This document shows, one piece after another, positions 31,241 to 40,697 of a stretch of DNA of 64,000 bases. Location: NCBI GenBank assembly GCA_033557465.1, contig CM066035.1, forward strand, positions 902,627,309-902,691,308, read 5' to 3'. Positions within the stretch are counted from its first letter, which is position 1. Each line of letters begins with the position of its first letter. The notes beneath the pieces were generated by a model, which ran no database searches, had not been told where the DNA came from, and saw only the letters and a program-made list of their open reading frames with translations. This DNA comes from Ichthyophis bannanicus. Its lineage: Eukaryota > Chordata > Amphibia > Gymnophiona > Ichthyophiidae. The position numbers were made by a program, and so were the translations under genes.

Positions 31241-32215
31241 GAGGGCACACTTGAAGGAAGCAGGGCTATGCACCTGCTGTAATAGCGACCCTGCTGAAGG
31301 TGCGCAGAAGGTCCATGTCTCTGGCGTACATCTGGGTATGGGGAGTGTTTGAACACTGGTGCCAAATGCAGAGGATTTTGGCGATAAAGTGTGGATTACC
31401 GGACGTGCTAGCCTTCCTGCAGGCAGGACTGGAGAAAGACTTGGCTTGCAGTTCATTGAGAGTACAGGTGGCTGCCCTCTTGTGCTATAGGGGGTGTGTG
31501 GGGGTAGGGTCCATAGCCTCGCATCCGGATGTGGCCTGTTTTCTTAGAGCAGCGAAGCAGTTGCGACTGCCATGGTAGTCAATAGTGCCACCTTGGAACC
31601 TGAATTTGGTGTTGTCGGCACTCACGGAGTTGCCTTTTGAACCCTTAGCAGGGTGTTCCTTGAGGGACTTGACTTTGAAGACCGTCTTTTTGGTGGCCAT
31701 CTGTTCAGCAAGAAGTGTATCGGCGCTCAAGGCTTTCTCATGTAGAAAGTCGTACCTCATCATAAGAGAGAGGGTGGTTCTAAGGATGGGGCTCTCCTTT
31801 CTTCCAAAGGTGTGCTTCGACTTCCATTTGAATCAGGGAGTCTCGCTTCCGGTCTTTTCGGGGGAGGTCAGTGGTCTGGGGGCAGATCTTTCGTTGCAGA
31901 ATTTGGATGTGCATAGAGTGTTGAAGAGGTACTTGAAGGTATCCAAGACCTTCGGAAAACCGAGTGGCTGTTTATCTTGTTTGGGGGACTGCGCAAAGGG
32001 GAGGTGGTGTCCAAGGCATCCATTCCCAGGTGGCTTAGAGAGGTCATCTCTTCAGCGTATTTCCTACATCAGAGGCCAGTGCCTGTCGGGTTGAAGGCGC
32101 ATTCAACATGGGCCCAGGCGGCGTCGTGGGCGGAGTTTGGTCTGGTTCCGCCGATTGACATTTGTAGATGGCTACTTGGGCCTCGTTGTCATCATTTGTG
32201 AAACATTACTGACTA
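31241..32215 (+). pseudogene. DIRS tyrosine recombinase (C2)
   Basis: Pieces: MSLAYIWVWGVFEHWC (31300-31578, ended by TAG), WNLNLVLSALTELPFEPLAG (31585 on) and the catalytic-Arg region ICSARSVSALKA. The C-terminal part is in another frame (31977-32201): KAHSTWAQAASWAE. Here the second catalytic Arg of HSTR is Trp. The His/Tyr region (KHY at about 32207) is followed by a stop. It is inactive. Confidence 0.75.
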
Positions 32216-32307
32216 GATGTCCAGGCGGGAGAAGAGGCTCGTTTTGGCTGGTAGTACTGCAGTCAGGATTAGCGGGTCCCTTCCAGGGTTAGTACTGCTT
32301 TGGTACA

Positions 32308-32406
32308 TCCCAAAGGTGCTGGGACTGAACTGAAGGAACAAAATGGAAGAAGAAATTAGATCTTACCTACTAATGGATGATCCTTGAGTAACTCCAGTCC
32401 AGTCCC
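32308..32406. repeat. C2 internal complementary region
   Basis: Its left half is the reverse complement of the C2 5' end (aaaggtgctgggactg...) and its right half of the 3' end (ccttgagtaactccagtcc). The join lies near 32355. Confidence 0.8.
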
Positions 32407-32774
32407 AAATTCCTCCCTATGGCTAACCCTTCATTCATTCATTCTTGCACTTTTAGATTATTTCCTGGAGAGAAGAATTACACCTATTCAGCTCTTATAG
32501 CGCCAGGGAAAGGAAAAAAAAAAGAGTAGAAATAGAGAACAAGAGAGAGTAGGTTATGAGGGCGGAGTTTCGTGCAGGCAGGGCGTGAGCAGGGGATCGA
32601 GATCTGGTCTCCTGGAGAATGCTGGTGCCTATGACAGGTGAATGCAGAGGACTTTCCTTCCCTGTGGGGGGGGGGGGTCCATTGGATCCCTTCCGGGGGT
32701 TTTGCAAGTTAATGTTTTCTATGTTAACTGTTCAATAATAATAGTTGTTTCCGTGAGTCTGTTTTGTTACTAGG

Positions 32775-32938
32775 ATACTGGAGGCTGGGGGTGGAGCCAG
32801 CTGTATATCTAGGGGAACGTCATGAAAGGCATGACATGCTCAGTCTCCAAGCTGCTGGAGGGGGTGACTACCCAAAGGTGCTGGGACTGGACTGGAGTCA
32901 CTCAAGGAACATCAATTAGCAGGTAAGATCTAATTTCT
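32775..32938 (+). repeat. C2 right inverted terminal repeat
   Basis: It pairs inversely with 18990-19121, which lies 13.8 kb away because of the insertions. It ends with attagcaggtaagatctaat. Confidence 0.82.
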
Positions 32939-33261
32939 TTATTTTTATATTGAACCAGTTCACCATGTAAACCCCAACACAGAACTCTACAATCATTCTT
33001 AAGTTTTTCAGATTCTTTCCTTTCAGATTATGCTTGGAAATGCATATTCTCATAAACCTTACAGCTATTGTAAGCTATCTGCTATGTGACACACATCCTA
33101 TTTCCAACAGTAATTTGTGTATTTTTGCGTAATTTGCGTACAGGTAGGTAAATAACATATTACACAAAATGTAAAGCTAGTTGTTGATTTGCCATATGAA
33201 ATTGTACCATTTCTTCACTAGTGCTTTTTAAAATTATGTTATCTCCAAAATTGACACATCC
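32939..33261. other. Spacer between C2 and B2
   Basis: AT-rich sequence of about 320 bases with no open frame or repeat that I can identify. Confidence 0.5.
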
Positions 33262-34686
33262 TACTGGACACCTGCAGGCCAAGGCCTTCCTCCCTTCGGA
33301 GAGGACAAAGCGCCTCAGGGCACTAGCTGCAGAAGTGCCACACCGTCGGTCGGTGTCCACTTGCCTTATTTATTTATTTATTTATTTAACATTTCTTCTA
33401 TACCGCGCTATTAAAATCAGTGCGGTGTACAATGAACACAACATACTGCAATGCATACAAGCAACATTGAGTTTACATAGAACAAGGGATGATAAATGCA
33501 TGGGATAACCGTGGAAACTATGTACAGTTGACTTATTATATATATATATATTTAAACTCTCTGCCTGCTGAGCCACATGGCCTCCACAGTCCATGTAACC
33601 CCATACGATCGCCTGCATATGAGGGCGGCTCAGTGGTGCCTCTACTCCCAGTGGACACAACCCACGGGCAGGCTTCTAGACAGGGTAAAAGTGACACACT
33701 AACTGGTGGATTCCCTTGTCTGATGTCAGATTCCTCACCACCTTCAGGCTGGGATGCACTTCAGGCACCCAACCCCCAGAGGGTCCTCACCATGGACACC
33801 TCCCTGCGAGGATGGGGAGCTCATTGCGAGGACCTCCACACCCAAGGCATGTGGTCCCAGATGGAATGCTTGTTGCAGATCAACATTCTGGGCAATATCT
33901 CTGGCTCTCTGAGCCTTTCGCCACCAGTTGCAGAACCAATCGGTGCTGGTCCAGACAGACAGGCAAGTCGCAATGTTCTGTGTTAACAAATAAGAAGGCA
34001 CGGGATCGTACTCTCTCTGCCAGGAGGTGGTAGCTCTCTCCTCATATACGACACACAACAGGATGCTCCTGCGGGTGGTCTACCTCGAGCCTGGACAACA
34101 CCCTGGTAGATAGGCTGAGCAGAGTCCTCCAGCCTCATGAGTGGCCTTCCAGTTTTCTGACTCTGGGGCATCCCCCTAGTGGACCTGTTCACTTGCCTGG
34201 ACAACAAGCAGCTGCCCCACTTCTGCTCCCGCCAGCAGCACCTGTCCCAGGTGGCAGCAGATGCATTCCTCATCCCATGGACGGAAGGCCTCCTTTACGA
34301 CTTCCTGCCAACACCACAGGGCATCACTGATTCCGGTAACCCCCCCCCCCCCCCGTGACCCAGGCAACTCTTGGTTCCGCTGCTTCTCTGTCAGCGCATC
34401 CCTGATTCCCCTGGGCTGTGCCCTAGGATTACTCACACAGATGGAGGTCTCTCTCCTGCACTCCAACCTAGGGTCTCTGTCACTCACGGTGTGACTGCTG
34501 AAAGGGTAGCACTAGCTCCCTTCAACCTCCCACATGACATGGAGGAGGACCTTCTGCCCCCCCTCCCCCCCCCCCCGCAAGGCCTCCACGAGAAGAGTGT
34601 ACACCTTCAAATGGTGTCAATTTTTGGTGTGGTGCACAGAGAGTCAGGCAAACCCTTTCTTGGGGTAGTTTCTCCAAATGGGTTAG
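33262..34686 (+). pseudogene. DIRS fragment, family B copy 2 (B2): late RT to YR
   Basis: It begins mid-RT (GHLQAKAFLPSERTKRLRAL). After a SINE it continues with MASTVHVTPYDRLHMRAAQWCL (33575-33640), a broken RNase H, a methyltransferase remnant (about 34160-34320) with a poly-C run at 34339-34354, and the start of the YR (VTAERVALAPFNLPHDMEED, 34490 on). The YR is cut at 34686, where the 5' end of B3 begins. Frameshifts are everywhere. It was probably the target into which B3 inserted, although its other half is not found downstream of B3. Confidence 0.72.
33363..33550 (-). repeat. SINE copy S5 inside B2
   Basis: (TTTA)n, then ataccgcgctattaaaatcagtgcggtgtac, and ggaaactatgtaca as in S1. 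A short (TA)n follows. DIRS code flanks it on both sides. Confidence 0.68.
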
Positions 34687-34848
34687 TTCTCTGGGAACAA
34701 GCAGGAAGTCAGTCCTGACATATGGGTGATGTCGGTGCCAACAGAGCCCTCGCGGAAGCATCCCCCCAGCTTTCAAAGAAAGCCTTTGGGAGATGCCACC
34801 ATGCATGCTCAGTCCCCTTCCCGCCCAAGGGTGCCATCTTGCTCAGTG
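34687..34848 (+). repeat. B3 left inverted terminal repeat
   Basis: It pairs inversely with 40529-40690 (gtgccatcttgctcagt against actgagcaagatggcac at the inner ends). Confidence 0.85.
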
Positions 34849-35103
34849 TCCTTTTTTCCACGGAGCCTTTCAGACGCTGTCTGTCTTTCCCCCGGAAGAA
34901 GTTGATTGTTTTGTGCTTGAGTTTTCAACTCGACTCCGATCTTGCACTATTACTCTTACTGCCTACCGTCCTCGGTGCCTCAGCGTTGAGTTCGGTCCAT
35001 TTTTATAGTCTTCGTTCTTTTTATTTTCTGGCGCCTTTGCGCCTCTTTTCCCTGCTGGCCGTCCAGAGAGTCTTCGACCTCGCAGGGGTACTTTTTGTCC
35101 CCC

Positions 35104-36968
35104 ATAGCTACCAGTGGCTTTAAAAAGTGTGATTGGTGCTCTATAATAATGTCCTTAACCGACACACATGACTGCTGCCTCCTTTGCCTCGGGCAGGACC
35201 ATGACCCGGCGGCCTGCGGTCTCTGCAAAAGGATGTCCAGCAAGGCACTGAAGAGCTGCCAGCAGCAGCTTGATAAGTTCTTCCCCGAATCCCCGATGCC
35301 TCCGAAGGCCAGTGCCTCATCTGAGGCCCCGACATCTCGGGAGGAGCTCTCTGAACCCGAGTGTTATCGTGGGTCCTCCGAGACGGGGGTCTACCTCAAG
35401 GGAACCCAGGAAGAAGAAGAAATCCTCGAAGGCGGCGTCCTTGGATGGTTCCGACCGGCCCGGTCCCGCAGTCCAAGGCACTCGTCTGAGGCGTCGGAAG
35501 AGGAGAGGCCTGCCAAGGTCCCCCAGAAGGACCCGGCTGCAGACCGGCCTCGGTCTCCAGACACTATCCTCGTCGAGAATTCCCCTTCAGGGGAGCTGGC
35601 GTCGAGCCCGAGTTCCTTGGTGCCCTCACCGAAGGCTACAGAACCTTCTGGCCGAAGTCCAGAATGGCAGCCCTGGAGCGCAGTTTGTCTGCCTTTATCG
35701 GCCAGCAGCGGGCGCTATTATCCAATATGTCTAGTTCATCCACCCTTCCCACCGGGCACTCAACATTTAAGATATCCCCGGAGGTCGAACTAATCCTCAA
35801 CCGAGGTCATGCTCGGCGTCCCACTTGACGGGAGCTCGATCATCCCCGGCCAATCCACAGAGCAGCCCGCCTACGAGTCCTCCTCGGAGTACTCCGAATG
35901 GGAGACAGAGGATGAGGAGTCTCCTGACACCCATTGCCACTGCGATGTCCCTTCCAATTCCCCAGTCTCAGAACCTCGGAGGTGGTCCCTGCTGGAGAAC
36001 ATAGGCTTCTTGGACTTTGTCAAGGACATGTCCAAGGCCCTGGTGTTCCCAGCTGAGTCAGAGGATCACCCTCGAGCGGACAAGCTGGAGATCCTCCAGT
36101 ATGAGGCCCCTCCTCAGGAATCACTCACGGTGCCCGTTCTTCCCATCCTGGAATGCCTCATGCTTTGCATGTAGGAGACACTGACGTTGGTGCCGGTGGT
36201 GAGCAAACAACTCAACTCGACGTATCCGGGCTTCCAGAAGTCACAACTGCCACACAACTCCATGGTGGTGGAATCGGCCATGCATCAGCTGAAAAGCCAG
36301 AAGGCGCACTCCTCCATGCCCCGGGGCAGGGAGGCCCGCATCTTGGATACCCTCGGCAGGAAGTGCTACCAGGACTCGAATCTCATCTGCCTGAGCCAGT
36401 CCTACCAGCTGTAAATGGGCATGTACTTGAGAGACCTGGCGAAGGAACTCACCTGGTTTTCGGCTGGTCTCTCCGAGGAACCTTTGCAGCGGTTCAAGAG
36501 CCTGCCCAAGGCCATCCATGAGTGCTCCAAATGTATGTCTTGACCAGCCTATGATGGGTTCGAGTCGGCGGCCCAGGTAGTCGCGGCAGGCATCGGTACA
36601 CGCCGCCAGGCTTGGCTTCAGTCGTCCAACCTCGAGCAGTGGGTTCAGGACAAATTGTTCGACATCCCATGCCAAGGGGAGAACCTCTTCAACAAACCCG
36701 TGACCGACAAGGCTGCCGAGCTGGAGACCGAGTTCATGACAGGGGCCAGGCTCTCCAAGAAGACCACTGCCCCTCTCTGACGGAAAGGCTCAGGTAAAAA
36801 GCCCTTTTACCCGAGGAAGGGGGCTACTTACCAAAACTACCCACCCTATCAGGCCACCCCGGCTCCCCAAAAGGGTCAACAGGCCAAGGGACATGGGCAT
36901 GGCCCACATAAGCAGAAGGCTCCCAAATCCCAGGCATCGGCCTCGGCCCAGTCAAGGGGGAGTTTCTG
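35104..36968 (+). pseudogene. gag: DIRS Gag, family B (B3), start codon lost
   Basis: The position of the family B ATG reads ATA here (cccccatagctacc), so the usual initiator is lost. The frame then encodes FKKCDWCSIIMSLTDTHDCC and runs to 35793 before shifting. Later pieces are ESPDTHCHCDVPSNSPVSEP (35900-36174), LPHNSMVVESAM (36247) and the C-terminal core YDGFESAAQVVAAGIGTRR with several stops. The basic tail ends at the TGA near 36968. Confidence 0.75.
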
Positions 36969-38875
36969 ACTCCTTGATCATAGCCTCTCTACCCCAAGGA
37001 GATCAGCAGCCCACAGGGGGACGTCTGCCCCTCTACGCTCAGAGGTGGGTGCCCATCACCACCAACTCCTGGGCACTGAGGGTAGTCAGGGAAAGTTACC
37101 TCCTCCACCTGACTTAGACACCTTCCCCCTTATTTCCCGAGAGAGCTCCTCAGGTCTCCTCTCCACCGGGACCTTCTCCTGAAGGAGTTGGCAGGTCTTC
37201 TCGAGGACAAAGCAATGGAACCAGTGCCCCACCACCTCAAGGGCAGAGGGTTCTACTCCAGATACTTCCTCGTCCCAAAGAGGACAGGGGGGTCTAAGGC
37301 CCATCCTCGACCTGCGGAACCTCAACAAATTCCCGGTGAGGAAGAAATTCAAGATGCTCTCCCTTGGAAAATTGCTGCCATACCTCCAGCAGGGAGGCTA
37401 GCTATGCTCCTTAGACCCCAAGGATGCTTATACACACATCCTTATCCACCCCAACCACAGGCAATACCTGCATTTTGTGGTAGGGGGCAAACACTTTCAA
37501 TACCGGGTACTTCTCTTCGGCCTAGCCTCTGCCCCAAGGGTCTTCACAAAATGCATGGCGGGCGTGGCTGCATTCCTCAGACTCCAAGAGGTCTTCATGT
37601 TTCCCTACTTGGACGACTGGCTCATAAGGGGAGTCACAGCCTCCGAGGAGCGTCAGGCCACTGCACGCACCATCCAGGTTCTGCAGCACTTGGGCTTCAT
37701 CATAAATTATTCCAAGTCTCACCTCCTCCCGGCACAGTGCCTGGAGTTCATCGGGGCAAGGCTCGACGCCCTCTGGTCCAAGGCCTTCCTGCCCATGGAC
37801 AGTGCCAATCGTCTCATCTCTGACTCGAGACATACAGCACCATCCCTCGGTTCCTGCCCAGCACCTTCTGCGTCTCCTCAGGCACATGGCCTCCACAGTC
37901 CACGTCACCCCAGACGCTCGACTCCACATGAGGGTGGCACAGTGGTGTCTCTGGGACCAGTGGTCTCAAGCCACAGGCTGCCTCCGAGACAGGGTTGCGG
38001 TGACCCACCAGTTGGTGGATTCCCTGGTCTGGTGGCAGTCGCCCCAACACCTTGAGGCAGGCATGCTCTTCCAAACTCCCAGCCACTTGAGGGTCCTCAC
38101 CATGGACGCCTCCCTGCTCGGTTGCGGAGCCCACTGTGGAACTCTCTGCACTCAGGGCACCTGGTCGCCAGACGAGAGCACCCAAAGGATCAACCTCCTG
38201 GAGCTCCGAGCAATATACCTCGCTCTGAGGGTTTTCTGTCACCACCTGTGCTACCAGCCGGTCCTGGTCCAGACGGACAACCAGGTGGCAGTGTTCTACG
38301 TGAACAAACAAGGGGGCACGAGGTTCCCGTGTCCTTTGCCTGGAGGCACTAGGTCTCTTTTCGTACACAATCCAGCAGGGTATCCTGCTGAGGGCAGTGT
38401 ACCTGCCAGGCGAGAACAACCTGCTGGCCGACATGCTCAGCAAGGTTCTCCAGCCGCATGAGTGGCAGCTGGACCCCAGGATAGCCAGTTGGCTTTTCCG
38501 GCTCTGGGGGGAACCCGTGATGCACTTGTTCGCCAGTCCAGACAACTTTCAGTTGCCCCACTTCTGCTCCGGGCAGGTCCACCCCTCCAGAGTGGCAGTG
38601 GATGCGTTTCTAGTCTTGTGGTCGGAAGGCCTCATGTACGCCTTCCCTCTGAAGGCACTGATCGCCAAGACCTTGTTCAGGACCCTCTGCGACAGGGCCT
38701 TTCTCATCCTGATAGCTCCCCAGTGGCCCAGGCAGCCGTGGTTCCCGCTGCTTTTACAGTTGGCAGTGGAGGCCCCCATCCCTTTGGGCACCCCCCGGAA
38801 CTCCTATCTTAGGAGGGGGACTCTCTTCACCTCAACCTGGAGTCCCTCTCGTTAACAGCGTGGCTGCTGAGAGGG
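36969..38875 (+). pseudogene. pol: DIRS pol: RT, RNase H and methyltransferase-like (B3)
   Basis: RT parts: FYSRYFLVPKRTGG (37249), FQYRVLLFGLASAPRVF (37495; LPFGL is LLFGL here) and YLDDWL (about 37607). RNase H: LTMDASLLGCGAHC (38095), LELRAI, QTDNQVAVFYVNKQG (38270) and ENNLLADMLSK in another frame. The methyltransferase-like part HLFASPDNFQLPHFC to APQWPRQPWF is open at 38397-38855. At least four frame changes occur. Confidence 0.78.
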
Positions 38876-39872
38876 TAACTCTCACCCTCAACCTTCCGGT
38901 TGAGGTTGGACATTCTGCTGGCCTCCCCCAAGGCCTCTTCTAGCAAAGCGTACACCCTCAAATGGTGCAGGTTCTCAGTTTGGTGCGCCGATCATGGGGC
39001 TGATCCCTTCTCCTGCCCAGTGGCTTTGGTGTTGCAGTACCTTCTCCACCTCTCCCAATCCGGGCTCAAGTCTAACTCTGTCCGAGTGCACCTTAGTGCC
39101 CTGGCGGTGCACCACCACCCGGTGGATGGTAAGCCCTTCTCTGTCCAACCTTTGGTGACCTACTTCCTTCAGGGCTTGCTCCTGTCAAAACCCCCGGTTC
39201 GTCCTCCGACCGAATGGGTCCTCAATGTGGTGTTGGGGTAGCATACTCGCCCACCCTTTGAGCCTCTGGCGACTTGCCACCTTCGCTACCTCTCTTGGAA
39301 GGTGGTTTTCCTGGCTGCGTTCACCTCTGCTCGCAGAGTTTAGCGAGTTCCAGGCCCTTGTGGTAGAGGCGCCCTACACCAGCTTCTACAAGTACAGGGT
39401 GGTGCTTCGCACGTACCCCAAGTTCCTGCCGAAGATAGTGTTGCCCTTCCACCTTAACCAGGAAGTGGTGCTTCCTACCTTCTTCCCAAGATCTCACTCT
39501 AGTCGTGCGCGGACTGTAAGAGGGCCTTATCCTTCTACATCCAATGCACACAAGGCCACCGTAAAGCTGCTCAGCTTTTCATCTCCTATGATTCCAGTAG
39601 GCCGGGGAGGCGGTATGCTGTCCACTTCAGTGGCGGACTGAATCGCCTTTGCTTATGAGCAGGCAAGGCTCTCACTGGAAGGCCGCGTCACCATGCACAG
39701 TGTCAAGGCCATGGCGACTTCGCGGCAAATGTGCGCTCTGTCCTGATGGTGGACATCTGCCGGGCCGCCACCTGGTCTTGTCCATACTTTTGCAGCTCAT
39801 TACTGCCTGGGGAGAGTCCCGACGGGACAGTGCTTTTGGCCAGGCTGTGCTCCGTAACCTTTTTGGGGTCTA
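38862..39872 (+). pseudogene. DIRS tyrosine recombinase (B3)
   Basis: The N-terminal part is open at 38900-39241: KAYTLKWCRFSVWCADHG and SNSVRVHLSAL. A stop (TAG, 39239) and several shifts follow. The catalytic-Arg region survives as TSARRV out of frame near 39328. The HxxR region reads TMHSVKAMA (39693-39718), where relatives have TAHRVRAMA. The element's last code, FGQAVLRNLFGV, ends at 39872. It is inactive. Confidence 0.72.
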
Positions 39873-40040
39873 GGCAACTCCTACTCCCCGACCCTTCTGT
39901 GTTCAGGCTACCGGAGTCATTCATCGGACACAGGGGTCCTACTGTGGTCTATGTGCACAGACCCAAATTGCTGCTGCTTGTGGCTCCCCTCGCAGCAACC
40001 CTGTTTTTGCTGTGGGTTTTTGGTAGCCTGTAGCTGGGGA

Positions 40041-40456
40041 GTCCCATATGTGAGGACTGACTTCCTACTTGTTCCCGGAGAAAGCATAGTTTTATTTATT
40101 TATTAATTTAATTTATTTATTTACATTCTCTTGTATACCGCGCTATTCTGCATCAGTGCGGTTTACATTGAACAAACTGAAATTACATTGAACAGGGCAT
40201 TATAACTTGGAGATAACTATTTTACAGGTAACATGGGCTATGGAGGGTTACATGGCTTGCCCAAGACCACAAGGAGCACCTGTGGGACTAGAAACCCCAG
40301 TCCTTCTGGCCCAAGGTTGCTATCCTCTAGTGGGATTTGAACCCCCGACCTTCCGGCCTGAAGTACCTTGCCCCAACCACTAGGCCACTCCTCCACTCCA
40401 CTAGTTACTCACCTGTAACAGGTGTTCTCCGGGGACATTAGGAATCAGTCCTCACA
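40041..40456. repeat. B3 internal complementary region, split by a SINE
   Basis: The left part (40041-40092) is the reverse complement of the B3 5' end. The right part (40402-40456) is that of the 3' end and includes cacctgtaacaggtg. The SINE sits exactly in the middle, near the circular-junction position. Confidence 0.83.
40093..40401 (-). repeat. tRNA-derived SINE, most complete copy (S6)
   Basis: On the minus strand the right end reads as a tRNA-like head. Box A-like tggcctagtggtt is at 40387-40375 and box B-like gggttcaaatccc at 40344-40332. The central body follows, then gtaaaccgcactgatgc...gcgcggtatac and an (AAAT)n tail at the left end. About 309 bases lie between copies of tagtt that look like a short target duplication. 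It is transcribed by RNA polymerase III in this class of element. It defines the orientation and identity of S1-S5. Confidence 0.82.
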
Positions 40457-40528
40457 ACCCTCCCTACTCCTCTTGGAGTTGCTACTGTACCATCTTTTAT
40501 TTTTGCCATCTTTTAGCTATGTCATCTG

Positions 40529-40697
40529 ACTGAGCAAGATGGCACCCTTGGGCGGGAAGGGTATCTCCCAAAGGCTTTCTTTGGAAGTTGGAGGGATGAT
40601 TCCGCGAGGGCTCCGTCGGTGCCGACGTCATCCATATGTGAGGACTGATTCCTGCTGTTCCCGGAAAATACCCTTTATAGGTGAGTAACTACGTCTT
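40529..40697 (+). repeat. B3 right inverted terminal repeat
   Basis: It is the inverted partner of 34687-34848, with the extension ttataggtgagtaactacgt. The splice-donor-like aggtgagt is at 40679-40686. Confidence 0.84.

Larger units (their letters stand above)
18990..32938 (+). mobile_element. DIRS-type retrotransposon, family C copy 2 (C2), split by insertions
   Basis: The 5' ITR (18990-19121) and short leader stop at 19200, where A2 begins. The leader resumes at 25270 and the element runs to its right ITR at 32775-32938. Removing A2 (6.07 kb), the half-L1 (about 2.1 kb) and one SINE leaves an element of about 5.5 kb, similar to C1. All coding parts carry stops. It is one of the older elements here because it hosts others. 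Confidence 0.85.
34687..40697 (+). mobile_element. DIRS-type retrotransposon, family B copy 3 (B3)
   Basis: This is a structurally complete element with ITRs at 34687-34848 and 40529-40697, and an ICR at 40041-40456 interrupted by a SINE. It has gag, pol and YR, all with stops or shifts. It starts with ttctctgggaacaagcagg inside the YR of B2. After its 3' end the minus-strand R4/Dong-like LINE begins. Confidence 0.87.

Noticed and set aside
34339..34580. Poly-C runs as a regulatory G-quadruplex
   Set aside because: They lie within a decayed DIRS pol/YR copy and look like simple-repeat expansion or sequencing-prone runs. No other support is seen.
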